DNA of 47,088 nt, taken from positions 1 through 47,088 of the forward strand of contig DATGZX010000418.1 of NCBI GenBank assembly GCA_035296965.1. The letters run 5' to 3'. This DNA comes from DATGZX01 sp035296965 (lineage in GTDB: Bacteria; Planctomycetota; Planctomycetia; Gemmatales; Gemmataceae). Below are positions 16,154-23,930 of this stretch, piece by piece (the first letter of the stretch is position 1; every line of letters starts with the position of its first letter). The notes below the pieces were generated by a model. It did no database searches, was not told where the DNA came from, and was given only the letters and a program-made list of their open reading frames with translations. The position numbers and the translations under genes are program-made.

Positions 16154-16705
16154 ATGGTCTTGCAAATTGTCATCATCGCTGCGGTTGTGCTTGTGGTTGT
16201 GCTTGTGGTTCTGCTCGCCGCTCTTCTCGGCTATGCCGCAACCAGGCCTGGCAGTTTCAACATCCAGCGCACGGCGAGCATCAAGGCTCAACCAGAAAAG
16301 ATCTATCCGCTCGTTAGCGACTTCCACAACTGGGCATCCTGGTCGCCCTTTGAGAAACTTGACCCCGCGATGAAGAAAACCCACAGCGGCGCAGCGAACG
16401 GCAAAGGAGCCGTGTATGAATGGGAAGGCAACGGTAGAGCCGGCAAGGGGCGGATGGAGATTACCGAGACATCTCCACCTTCCAAACTCACGATCAAACT
16501 CGATTTCATCAAGCCGTTTGAAGGCCACAACATCGCCGAGTTTACGATGGAAGCCAGGAATGACTCCACAAACGTCACCTGGGCCATGCGCGGGCCAAAT
16601 ACTTACATGCTAAAGGTCATGGGTATCTTTTTCAGCATGGACAGCATGCTCGGCAAAGAGTTCGAGGCTGGTCTTGCCAACATGAAGAACATCGCTGAAA
16701 AATAG
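16154..16705 (+). CDS. SRPBCC-family protein with an N-terminal membrane anchor
   Basis: A 183-residue protein with a very hydrophobic N-terminus (IVIIAAVVLVVVLVVLLAALLGYAA, residues 5-29) and then a polyketide-cyclase/START-like domain: RTASIKAQPEKIYPLVSDFHNWASWSPFEKLDP is the classical first strand and helix of this fold, and the C-terminus forms the long helix (LGKEFEAGLANMKNIAEK). Such proteins bind hydrophobic ligands in a deep pocket; here the pocket would be tethered to the membrane. GGAGGGA precedes the ATG by five bases. The anchor region contains a perfect tandem duplication of 12 bp (16184-16207), so the hydrophobic stretch may vary in length between strains. Confidence 0.85.
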   Translation: MVLQIVIIAAVVLVVVLVVLLAALLGYAATRPGSFNIQRTASIKAQPEKIYPLVSDFHNWASWSPFEKLDPAMKKTHSGAANGKGAVYEWEGNGRAGKGRMEITETSPPSKLTIKLDFIKPFEGHNIAEFTMEARNDSTNVTWAMRGPNTYMLKVMGIFFSMDSMLGKEFEAGLANMKNIAEK

Positions 16706-16804
16706 CAGTGGCCAAAGAGGCTTTGTTCTTGCCAAGCACTGCAAAGAGAGCTTGCGAAAGATCGTGAAGATTGAGGATGGGCCACACGAAGAGGAAACAG
16801 GACA

Positions 16805-17086
16805 ATGGACATCGACCCCACGCGCTCCGTTCCAAATCTTGAACCCGGGCAAAAGGTATTGATCAAGACCGGAAATTCTGCGGGCTTGCAAGGGATAGTA
16901 ACAGGATTCCAGAAGAGGGAGAACGAGCCAGAACCAACCATCGAGGTGCGCATTAACGTGAGGGTGCGCGGCCGCAACGCTCCCGTCCTATTCGAGAACC
17001 CGACCGAGAGCGATCTGGAACGCATCGACGACCTCGCCAAGGACCCGCCTTCCGGCTGGCCCCCTGGGCTCTCGACGTGCGATTGA
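16805..17086 (+). CDS. Small KOW-like protein, function unknown
   Basis: A 93-residue soluble protein with the segment PGQKVLIKTGNSAGLQGIVT (residues 14-33), which matches the pattern of KOW motifs found in NusG and some ribosomal proteins. The following EPTIEVRINVRVRGRNAPVL could complete a small beta-barrel. It could bind nucleic acid, but the resemblance is short. A GAGG lies 12 bases before the ATG. It is 99 bp downstream of the SRPBCC gene on the same strand and convergent with the isomerase gene. Confidence 0.6.
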   Translation: MDIDPTRSVPNLEPGQKVLIKTGNSAGLQGIVTGFQKRENEPEPTIEVRINVRVRGRNAPVLFENPTESDLERIDDLAKDPPSGWPPGLSTCD

Positions 17087-17136
17087 GGTCTGGCGACTTG
17101 AGCCGAACGTGCCCTCGTACCCGAAAACTGAACGTC

Positions 17137-18030
17137 TCAACCTTTCGCCAACTCACTCCACAGCGCCTTGTAATAGCGCAGCAGCTCCTCTCCTGAAGCC
17201 GGGTCGGGCATCGGTTTGCCGACTTCGATCAGGGTGACGCGGTCGTAGCCGATGCTGCGCAGCAGACGGAAAAGCTCCCGGTAGGGATAGGCGCCGGTTG
17301 CATCCTTGTAGATCTCGTTGATGTGACAGGAACGAATCCATGGCCGCAGCAAATGGAAATATTCCGCGACGCTGCCGTTCTGGACATCGCCTGGATTGGA
17401 GTTCCAGGTCAGGCCCACCTTGGGATGGCCGCAGTGCTCCATGATCTTCTTCATGTAAGGCGGGTGCGACGTGCCGTTGCCGTGGACCTCCACCCAGATC
17501 TCAACACCGGCCTCCTCCGCTGCCTTTCCACACGGAATCAGTGCCTTGCCGATCTGTTCCAGAGTTTTTTCAACCGGCACATCCCTGCGCAGCCCGTTTG
17601 GCCGTACCTTGACGCCCCGGCCGCCGATGTCGGCTGCCAACTGGATGAATTGCTTGCAGGTTTCGATGTTCTTCCGGATGACGGCCTGGTCCGGAGATTG
17701 AAACTCACAGGTGGTGCCGCAACCCCAGATCTCGATGCCGGCGTCGCCAAAGCGCGTGCGTACCTCCTTGCGCTGCTCTTGATTGAGGCTCGGCTCTACT
17801 CCGTGGCGGTGCGTTGTACGCAATTCAACGGGTGTGATGCCAACACTACGGCAGATCTTCAGAATCGTCTCGATATCCCAATGCGCTGCGATGTTGTACG
17901 TCACCATACCCAGGCGGAACTTGCGCGGGGGGGCGCTTTTTGTCTCGGACGCCCCGGCGGCTGCAGGGCTAGAAGCGATGCCAGCGGCTGCGATGGTCTG
18001 CAGAAAACGGCGCCGATTAGGGGTTGCCAT
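17137..18030 (-). CDS. Tat-exported sugar phosphate isomerase/epimerase-like TIM barrel
   Basis: A protein of about 297 residues with a twin-arginine signal (MATPNRRRFLQTIAAAGIAS) and an AP-endonuclease-2/xylose-isomerase-like TIM barrel: FRLGMVTYNIAAHWDIETIL begins the first strand, GIEIWGCGTTCEF and GVEIWVEVHGNGTSHPP hold metal-binding Glu/His candidates, GLTWNSNPGD and SCHINEIYKD the later Asp/His/Glu ligands. The family acts on sugars such as inosose or tagatose-type substrates; export fits the rich set of polysaccharide-handling proteins of planctomycetes. I choose ATG 18030 because AGGAG lies six bases upstream and the Tat motif is then N-terminal; the longer frame from 18219 adds 63 residues without signal character. 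It is divergent from the ABC operon. Confidence 0.85.
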   Translation of the reverse strand: MATPNRRRFLQTIAAAGIASSPAAAGASETKSAPPRKFRLGMVTYNIAAHWDIETILKICRSVGITPVELRTTHRHGVEPSLNQEQRKEVRTRFGDAGIEIWGCGTTCEFQSPDQAVIRKNIETCKQFIQLAADIGGRGVKVRPNGLRRDVPVEKTLEQIGKALIPCGKAAEEAGVEIWVEVHGNGTSHPPYMKKIMEHCGHPKVGLTWNSNPGDVQNGSVAEYFHLLRPWIRSCHINEIYKDATGAYPYRELFRLLRSIGYDRVTLIEVGKPMPDPASGEELLRYYKALWSELAKG

Positions 18031-18201
18031 GTCCGCGCTCCTGAAAATAAATGCAAGACTGCCTATGCTGTCTATCATCGTGACTGCTTGATCGATTGCA
18101 ATCGATTTCAGTTGGAACCAGCATTTCAGTAAAGATCCGGCCGCGCTCGCCGAATAAGGCATAGATGTTTTCCTGCTAGCCCCCGACAACCAGAGCCTCT
18201 C

Positions 18202-19113
18202 ATGCTCTTTCAGCTCCAAGGTGTTTCCAAGAGTTACGGGAAGATCCGGGCCCTCCGCGATTTATCCGTGGAAATCCCGGCAGGCGCGATCGGCCTGCTG
18301 GGCCCCAATGGCGCCGGCAAAACGACCATGATCCGGACCCTTCTTGGGTTGATTTCCATCGATGGCGGTACCGGCCAGGTTCTCGGCATGGACATCCGGG
18401 CGCGGCGGCTCGATATTCGCCAGTCCGTTGGCTTCGTTCCCGAGGATGAGTGTCTCTTTCCGTCGATGGCAGGGATCGAGTTCGTCGGCTATGCCGGAGA
18501 ACTCTCGGGAATGTCCCGCAAGGACGCTATGCAGCGGGCACATGAGGTTCTGGATTACGTCGGCCTTCGCGAGGAACGCTATCGCAACGTCGAGTCTTAT
18601 TCGACCGGCATGAAGCAGCGGCTGAAACTCGCGGCGGCGATCGTCCATGACCCGCGTCTTCTCATCCTGGATGAACCGACGAATGGCATGGATCCGGCCG
18701 GGCGTCAGGAAATCCTGAGCCTGGCACGGGATTTGGCGCATAACAAGGGGATGAGTCTGCTCTTTTCCAGTCACCTGCTGCCGGACGTTGAGGAGGTCTG
18801 CGATTATGTCATGGTCCTCGGCCGCGGCAAGCTGCTGGCTCATGGTTTAATCAGCGAACTCAAACAATCTCACGAGGGGCTCTATGAGGTGCGCGTGAAA
18901 GCCGACCAGGATCTGTTCGCGCAGCGGCTTGTGGCTGCAGGTTGCCGGCCGGAGCCAAAGGACGATGGCCTGGTCGTTGGAGTGCCCGCGGGCGCAACGG
19001 TAGGGCTCTTCTGGAACATAGCCGCGGCCTCGGGTCATCAAATCCGTTTTCTGCGCCCCCGGCGCAGCACCCTGGAAGAAGTTTTCTTGCACGCTCTCGA
19101 GGAGCAGACCTGA
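18202..19113 (+). CDS. ABC transporter ATP-binding protein, first pair
   Basis: A 303-residue ATPase with Walker A GPNGAGKT (34-41), the signature STGMKQR, Walker B LLILDEPT and the switch histidine in SSHLL. The C-terminal third (about 215-303) is the regulatory extension seen in NatA/CcmA-like drug or export ATPases. It should drive the permease encoded next. The stop overlaps the start of the permease gene (TGATG), so the two are translationally coupled. It is the first gene of a four-gene operon that ends before the TetR gene. Confidence 0.92.
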   Translation: MLFQLQGVSKSYGKIRALRDLSVEIPAGAIGLLGPNGAGKTTMIRTLLGLISIDGGTGQVLGMDIRARRLDIRQSVGFVPEDECLFPSMAGIEFVGYAGELSGMSRKDAMQRAHEVLDYVGLREERYRNVESYSTGMKQRLKLAAAIVHDPRLLILDEPTNGMDPAGRQEILSLARDLAHNKGMSLLFSSHLLPDVEEVCDYVMVLGRGKLLAHGLISELKQSHEGLYEVRVKADQDLFAQRLVAAGCRPEPKDDGLVVGVPAGATVGLFWNIAAASGHQIRFLRPRRSTLEEVFLHALEEQT

Positions 19114-20090
19114 TGCCGATCTTCGACCAAGGATACCAGCACTGGGATGGAAAACTGTCGAGTCATGCTTGGCGGTGGTTCACCATCAGTGCGCGCGGGG
19201 CCCGCAGCCAGTTCAAGAGCCGGTGGGTAAGGCTCGCCATACTGGGTGCCTGGATTCCCGCCGCCGTGCTGGCGACGGTCCTGATTGCCTGGGGCTTGAT
19301 CGAGCAGAAATCCAAGCTAATCCTGCCGTTCTTGAGTTTGTTCCATGATCTACCCGAATCGATCATGCTCGATCCGCGCAGTTACCGGGTGACGATCTGG
19401 ACCATCGCGTATCAGTACTTCTTTCTGATCGAGATGTTCTTTTCGATGATCCTGGTGCTGCTGGTGGGCCCGAGCCTGATCAGCCGGGATATCCGGTTCA
19501 ATGCGATTCCACTGTATTTCTCCCGGCCGCTGCGGCGCTTTGATTATTTCGCCGGCAAGCTGGGTGTCATCGGCTTCTTCCTGGCAGCTGTGGCCGTGGT
19601 GCCGGCACTCATTGCCTATGTGCTGGGCCTGTGTTTTAGCATGGATCTAACGGTCGTCAGAGATACAGCCAGGCTTATGATCGCCAGCGTCGGCTATGGC
19701 TTGATTGTCGTGGTGTCCGCGGGCATGCTCATGCTGGCGATTTCCTCCCTGTCGCGAAATTCGCGATACGTTGGCGCTTTTTGGGTAGGTATCTGGTTCG
19801 TCAGCAACGTTGTGGGAGGAGCGCTCCAGGGCTGGGTGAAGGCCTCTTGGTGTCCGCTCGTGTCCTACACCGGAAACCTGCTGCGCATCAATCACGTCCT
19901 GCTCGACACCGACTCCGCGTGGGACCAAATCGGCAGCCTCATGGACCCCCGTAACCGGGATGCGATCCTGGTGGGCTTCCGAGGGCCCACTTATCCGTGG
20001 TACTGGTCCCTGGGCGTGTTGGCCGGCCTCCTTGGAATTTCTTTATGCATCTTGACGACGCGCGTGAAATCTCTGGACCGCTTGAAGTAG
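19113..20090 (+). CDS. ABC-2 type permease, first pair
   Basis: A membrane protein of about 325 residues: hydrophobic segments near residues 42-62 (LAILGAWIPAAVLATVLIAWG), 100-125 (YQYFFLIEMFFSMILVLLVG), 150-175, 190-215 and 230-250, and a last one near the C-terminus (SLGVLAGLLGISLCIL). The loop SLISRDIRFNAIPLYFSRPLRR after the second or third segment is the typical ABC-2 coupling region. Start ATG 19113 overlaps the stop codon of the ATPase gene; GGAG lies ten bases before. It pairs with the preceding ATPase. Confidence 0.88.
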   Translation: MPIFDQGYQHWDGKLSSHAWRWFTISARGARSQFKSRWVRLAILGAWIPAAVLATVLIAWGLIEQKSKLILPFLSLFHDLPESIMLDPRSYRVTIWTIAYQYFFLIEMFFSMILVLLVGPSLISRDIRFNAIPLYFSRPLRRFDYFAGKLGVIGFFLAAVAVVPALIAYVLGLCFSMDLTVVRDTARLMIASVGYGLIVVVSAGMLMLAISSLSRNSRYVGAFWVGIWFVSNVVGGALQGWVKASWCPLVSYTGNLLRINHVLLDTDSAWDQIGSLMDPRNRDAILVGFRGPTYPWYWSLGVLAGLLGISLCILTTRVKSLDRLK

Positions 20091-21013
20091 CTCCGGTTGT
20101 CGAGTTCACCGGGGCCTCCAAATGGTACGGCAACGTCATCGGGCTCAATAACCTGACGCTGCGCATCCCGAGCGGCGTCACGGGGCTTTTGGGTCCCAAC
20201 GGCGCCGGCAAATCGACACTCCTGCAACTTGCCACCGGACAACTACGCCCGAGCCAGGGGAGCGTAAGGGTGTTGGGGCAAGCCGTGTGGAATAACCCCG
20301 GTTTGAATCGATTCATCGGTCTCTGCCCCGAGCAAGACGCATTCTATGAATGGATGACGGGCTGGGAGTTCGTACACACCTGTGCGCGCCTGAGCGGCTT
20401 CTCACGCATCGATGCTCGTGATGCAGCGGGCCGGGCGATGGAGCTGGTTGGGATGACGGAGAACATGGGCAGGGCAATCCGCGGTTACTCCAAGGGGATG
20501 CGCCAGCGGACCAAGCTGGCCCAGGCCCTCGTTCACGATCCGGATGTGCTCTTCCTCGACGAACCGCTTTCCGGCACCGACCCTGTGGCCCGCCGCGATC
20601 TGAGCGACATCATCATGGGACTAGGTCAGTGCGGCAAGAGTGTGCTGGTGTCGAGCCATGTCCTGCATGAAGTGCAGGCGATGACTCCAAACATCGTTCT
20701 GTTGAATCACGGCCGATTGGTCGCGGAGGGAAACGTGCGCCAGATCCGCGACCTGATCGACAAATTCCCTCATCGAATCGTCCTGGTCTGCGACAACTAC
20801 CGAGGGCTGGCGGCCAAGGTCGTGGGCTTCGAGGATGTTGAAGGGGTCAAGGTTCTCCGGAAGGAGAGGGGCTTGCTCGTAGAGACGCGCATCCCCGACG
20901 CCTTCTACGCCCGTCTGCCCGCATTGTCGTCGGCAGGCGACACGCCGATTAGCGAGGTGTACTCGGACGATGATAACCTGGAGGCGGTCTTCAAATACCT
21001 GGTGAGTAAATGA
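20045..21013 (+). CDS. ABC transporter ATP-binding protein, second pair
   Basis: A protein of about 322 residues with Walker A GPNGAGKS (50-57), signature SKGMRQR, Walker B LFLDEPLSG and the switch histidine in SSHVLHE. The C-terminal extension of about 80 residues resembles that of the first ATPase. Its start ATG 20045 lies 46 bp inside the preceding permease gene; no strong ribosome site is visible, so translation is probably coupled. The next gene starts in an ATGA overlap. Together with the first pair it gives an ATPase-permease-ATPase-permease order, which suggests either two exporters or one heteromeric complex of two ATPases and two permeases. Confidence 0.9.
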   Translation: MHLDDAREISGPLEVAPVVEFTGASKWYGNVIGLNNLTLRIPSGVTGLLGPNGAGKSTLLQLATGQLRPSQGSVRVLGQAVWNNPGLNRFIGLCPEQDAFYEWMTGWEFVHTCARLSGFSRIDARDAAGRAMELVGMTENMGRAIRGYSKGMRQRTKLAQALVHDPDVLFLDEPLSGTDPVARRDLSDIIMGLGQCGKSVLVSSHVLHEVQAMTPNIVLLNHGRLVAEGNVRQIRDLIDKFPHRIVLVCDNYRGLAAKVVGFEDVEGVKVLRKERGLLVETRIPDAFYARLPALSSAGDTPISEVYSDDDNLEAVFKYLVSK

Positions 21014-21903
21014 CCAAGGTCGTGTCGGATCAATCCAAGCCTCATGCTGCAAGAGTCTTGCCCGGAGCGCCGGGTCGCGCCTCTGCGTTCGTCGATGCAG
21101 GGGCAGTTGGGGCCCTCTTCTGGCTGACGATGCGTCAGTACTGTCGCGGAAAACGTCTGCTCATCCTGTCGCTCCTGTTTGCGCTGCCTACTGTGATCGC
21201 CATTCTGGCCCGCAGCACCTCGCCGGAACAGCGCCTGGCAGGTCTCGAGTTCGGCATGATCTTCAGCTTGATTCCACAAGCCTTGGTTCCTTTGACCGCG
21301 TTGCTCTATGCATCTGGGATGATCCAAGATGAGATCGAAGACCAAACCCTCACCTACCTTCTCATCCGGCCATTGCGGAAATGGACGATCTACGTCGTCA
21401 AACTCTGCGCCACGATCCTGGTCACGATTCTACTTTCGGCAGTGTTTACAATGACTGCCTTCGTCGCCGTCCACTGGGGAACGCCCGAGCTTTGGCAAGA
21501 GGCGTTGTTCTGGCGAGTGCTGAAAACGTTTGGCCTTCTGGCGTTGACACTGGTCGCCTACTGTTCGATCTTCGGCTGGCTCAGCCTGTTTGTGAAGCGT
21601 TCGCTGGTGGCCGGCGTGGCCTATATCATCGTTCTGGAAGGAATCCTGGGGAACATCGATTTTGCCGTGCGCCGGCTGTCCGTGATCTATTATTTTCGCG
21701 TCCTGGCCTTGCGTTGGCTGCACGCGGACTGGGCGACTGGCCGGGGAGGCGCCGCCGAAAATTGGTCCATCCCGTTGGATAGTGCGCCCAGCGCATCCAC
21801 CTGTATTGAGATCCTTCTGGCCGCCGGTCTTGTCGCCACGGTCCTGGCAGCGGCGATCTTCACGACTCGCGAATTCCGCGTGAAGACGCCCGAGGGCAGT
21901 TAG
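21010..21903 (+). CDS. ABC-2 type permease, second pair
   Basis: This 297-residue protein has an N-terminal cytoplasmic stretch followed by about six hydrophobic segments, among them LLILSLLFALPTVIAILA (49-66), IPQALVPLTALLYASGM, LCATILVTILLSAVFTMTAF, GLLALTLVAYCSIFGWLSLF and the C-terminal AAGLVATVLAAAIFTT. The segment IQDEIEDQTLTYLLIRPLRKW is the ABC-2 coupling loop. The start overlaps the preceding stop (ATGA at 21010). It is the last member of the four-gene ABC operon. Confidence 0.88.
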   Translation: MTKVVSDQSKPHAARVLPGAPGRASAFVDAGAVGALFWLTMRQYCRGKRLLILSLLFALPTVIAILARSTSPEQRLAGLEFGMIFSLIPQALVPLTALLYASGMIQDEIEDQTLTYLLIRPLRKWTIYVVKLCATILVTILLSAVFTMTAFVAVHWGTPELWQEALFWRVLKTFGLLALTLVAYCSIFGWLSLFVKRSLVAGVAYIIVLEGILGNIDFAVRRLSVIYYFRVLALRWLHADWATGRGGAAENWSIPLDSAPSASTCIEILLAAGLVATVLAAAIFTTREFRVKTPEGS

Positions 21904-22021
21904 TGGCCTGGCAGGTCTAAATGGACGAGATCCCTCGTGTCCGAATTTCCCTCGTGCCCAAACTCACACGAAATTGGCTGCGAGAGCGGGTTCCAGGATT
22001 GTCCTCCCGGTCCCAAACTGC

Positions 22022-22082
22022 TTGACATTCAAACGGCAGCGCGCGCACAATATGACCGGAATACGAAAATAGTCATTGGTCA
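22022..22082 (+). promoter_or_regulatory. Candidate promoter and operator of the TetR gene
   Basis: TTGACA (22022-22027) is followed 19 bp later by CAATAT (22047-22052). Right after it, ATGAC (22052-22056) and GTCAT (22072-22076) form inverted half-sites around a centre near 22064, and TGACC/GGTCA (22053-22057, 22078-22082) form a second, offset pair. This is what an autoregulatory TetR operator could look like, but the arms are short and the -10 is imperfect. Confidence 0.3.
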
Positions 22083-22090
22083 AGCCGATC

Positions 22091-22705
22091 ATGCGAAACA
22101 CTGCCGTCCAGGCCGATCTGCGCGACGTCATCCTTGACGCGATGGAGCGTTTGCTCGCGCGCTACGGCTACAAGAAAACCACGGTCGACGACCTCGCCCA
22201 GGAAGCGGGAATTGGCAAAGGCACCGTCTACCTCTATTTCCCGAGCAAGGAAGAAGTTGCCCTGTGCTCGATCGATCGCGTCGTGGATCGGGTGAAAGAA
22301 AAACTCCTGGAGATCGCGCGGTCCAGGGGCGAAGCGATCGAGCGCTTGCGGCGGATGCTGCAAGCCCGCGTCCTCATGCGTTTCGATAGCGTTGCCGCGT
22401 ATTCGCAAAGCCTGGACGACCTGCTCCGATCGCTCCGGCCCGCCTACATGGCGCGGCGGCAGATCTATTTCGAGGCAGAGGCAAGCATTTTTGCGAAGGT
22501 GCTCATCGAGGGCCGGCAGCAGAAGACTCTGAGCTTTGCCGGCAATGCCCGCTCAGCCGCCAACACTTTGTTGCTGGCTACGAATTCCCTGCTGCCATAC
22601 AGTCTCAGCCCGCGCGAACTGGGCGAGCGCTCCGAAATCGAAGTAAAAATCGGCCGGCTTGCCGACCTGCTGCTCCTGGGGTTGGTGGGCCGACCAAATT
22701 CCTGA
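22091..22705 (+). CDS. TetR-family transcriptional regulator
   Basis: A protein of about 204 residues. The N-terminal helix-turn-helix is clear: DVILDAMERLLARYGYKKTTVDDLAQEAGIGKGTVYLYFPSKE (residues 12-54). The rest is the helical ligand-binding and dimerisation domain of TetR repressors, with the LLLATNSLLPYSLSPRELGE segment near the end. It follows the four-gene ABC operon on the same strand by 187 bp and has its own candidate promoter, so it may control that operon or the following peptidase gene. The ATG at 22091 is preferred over a TTG at 22076 because it begins just before the conserved helix. Confidence 0.88.
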   Translation: MRNTAVQADLRDVILDAMERLLARYGYKKTTVDDLAQEAGIGKGTVYLYFPSKEEVALCSIDRVVDRVKEKLLEIARSRGEAIERLRRMLQARVLMRFDSVAAYSQSLDDLLRSLRPAYMARRQIYFEAEASIFAKVLIEGRQQKTLSFAGNARSAANTLLLATNSLLPYSLSPRELGERSEIEVKIGRLADLLLLGLVGRPNS

Positions 22706-22741
22706 CGCACCTGCGACGTCTAACATGGCAAAGGAGACGAC

Positions 22742-23869
22742 ATGACAAGGCCAAGATTGAATCACTTCGCGCTGAGCGGGCTGCTCTTCCTCGGTACCCT
22801 CGTCATGCAAGGAGGCATTTTCGCCCAGGTCCGAATCGAGGCAGACCAGACAGACATGACGCTGACCGCCCCAGCACGTGCCGAGATCATCGAAGGCGTC
22901 GTCAAGCGCTTGAAGCACGACTATGTTTTCCCCGAGACGGCCACCAAAATGGCCCAATCGCTAGAGAACCGCCTAGTGAAGAAGGAATACGACCAGGTGA
23001 CGAGCGCGAAGGAGTTTGCCCGACTGCTGACAACTCATCTCCAAGAAATCAGTCACGACAAACATTTGCACGTCGTCTACCTCGCCGTGCCCCCTCCGCA
23101 ATTCGGGCCTAAACAGCCCACGCCAGACATGAAGGAAAAGATGAGACAGTCGGCCAGTGCGCGCAATTTCGGATTCGAGAAGGTCGAAAGGCTGGAGGGG
23201 AATATCGGTTACCTCGACCTGCGCGGCTTCATGCCGGCGGAGCTGGCTGGGGAGACCGCGGCGGCAGCGATGAACTTCCTGGCCAATACCGACGCCCTCA
23301 TCCTCGATCTGCGGAAGAACGGAGGCGGCGCGCCTTCGATGGTGGCCCTCCTGTGCAGCTACCTCTTCCCGGCGGAGCCGGTCGTACACCTCAACGATCT
23401 CTACATGCGACCTGAAGACTCCACGCATCAGTGGTGGACGCTGCCTTACGTACCCGGAAAACGCTATACGGACAAGGAAGTCTTTGTCCTGACGAGTCAC
23501 CGGACGTTTTCCGCAGCCGAGGAGTGCACGTATAACCTCAAGAGTCTCAAGCGGGCGACGATTGTCGGCGAAACCACTGGCGGCGGCGCCCATCCCGGCG
23601 GACCACAGCGTGTTAACGATCATTTCTTCGTCTGGGTGCCCAGCGGACGCGCGATAAATCCAATAACCAAGACGAACTGGGAAGGGACAGGCGTAAAGCC
23701 CGATATTGAAGTCCCGGCCGATATGGCCCTGAAGACGGCACAGCTGGCGGCGCTGCGGAAGGTCGCGGAGAGAAAGAAGAGCGACCCGGCGGCAAGCAAA
23801 GGACTGCAGCGAGCTATCGGCTCGGTACAGAAGGAGTTGGACGAACTGAAAGCGAAGCAGAAGGAATGA
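22742..23869 (+). CDS. S41-family peptidase, exported
   Basis: A 375-residue protein with a signal peptide (LSGLLFLGTLVMQGGIFAQ, cleavage after about residue 29) and an S41 (IRBP/tail-specific) peptidase domain. The N-terminal helical part (EIIEGVVKRLKHDYVFPETA) is typical of the IRBP-like group. The nucleophile lies in TSHRTFSAAEE (Ser257), preceded by the DALILDLRKNGGGAP strand-turn that builds the oxyanion hole. No PDZ domain is present. Likely a periplasmic hydrolase acting on peptides or damaged proteins. Its C-terminus is Lys/Glu-rich. GGAG precedes the ATG by a normal spacing. Confidence 0.88.
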   Translation: MTRPRLNHFALSGLLFLGTLVMQGGIFAQVRIEADQTDMTLTAPARAEIIEGVVKRLKHDYVFPETATKMAQSLENRLVKKEYDQVTSAKEFARLLTTHLQEISHDKHLHVVYLAVPPPQFGPKQPTPDMKEKMRQSASARNFGFEKVERLEGNIGYLDLRGFMPAELAGETAAAAMNFLANTDALILDLRKNGGGAPSMVALLCSYLFPAEPVVHLNDLYMRPEDSTHQWWTLPYVPGKRYTDKEVFVLTSHRTFSAAEECTYNLKSLKRATIVGETTGGGAHPGGPQRVNDHFFVWVPSGRAINPITKTNWEGTGVKPDIEVPADMALKTAQLAALRKVAERKKSDPAASKGLQRAIGSVQKELDELKAKQKE

Positions 23870-23930
23870 CCGGTATCTACAAGCCGGTAATGGGACTTAC
23901 ATGTCGGCCCACTTGTCGCGGAGGCCAGCA

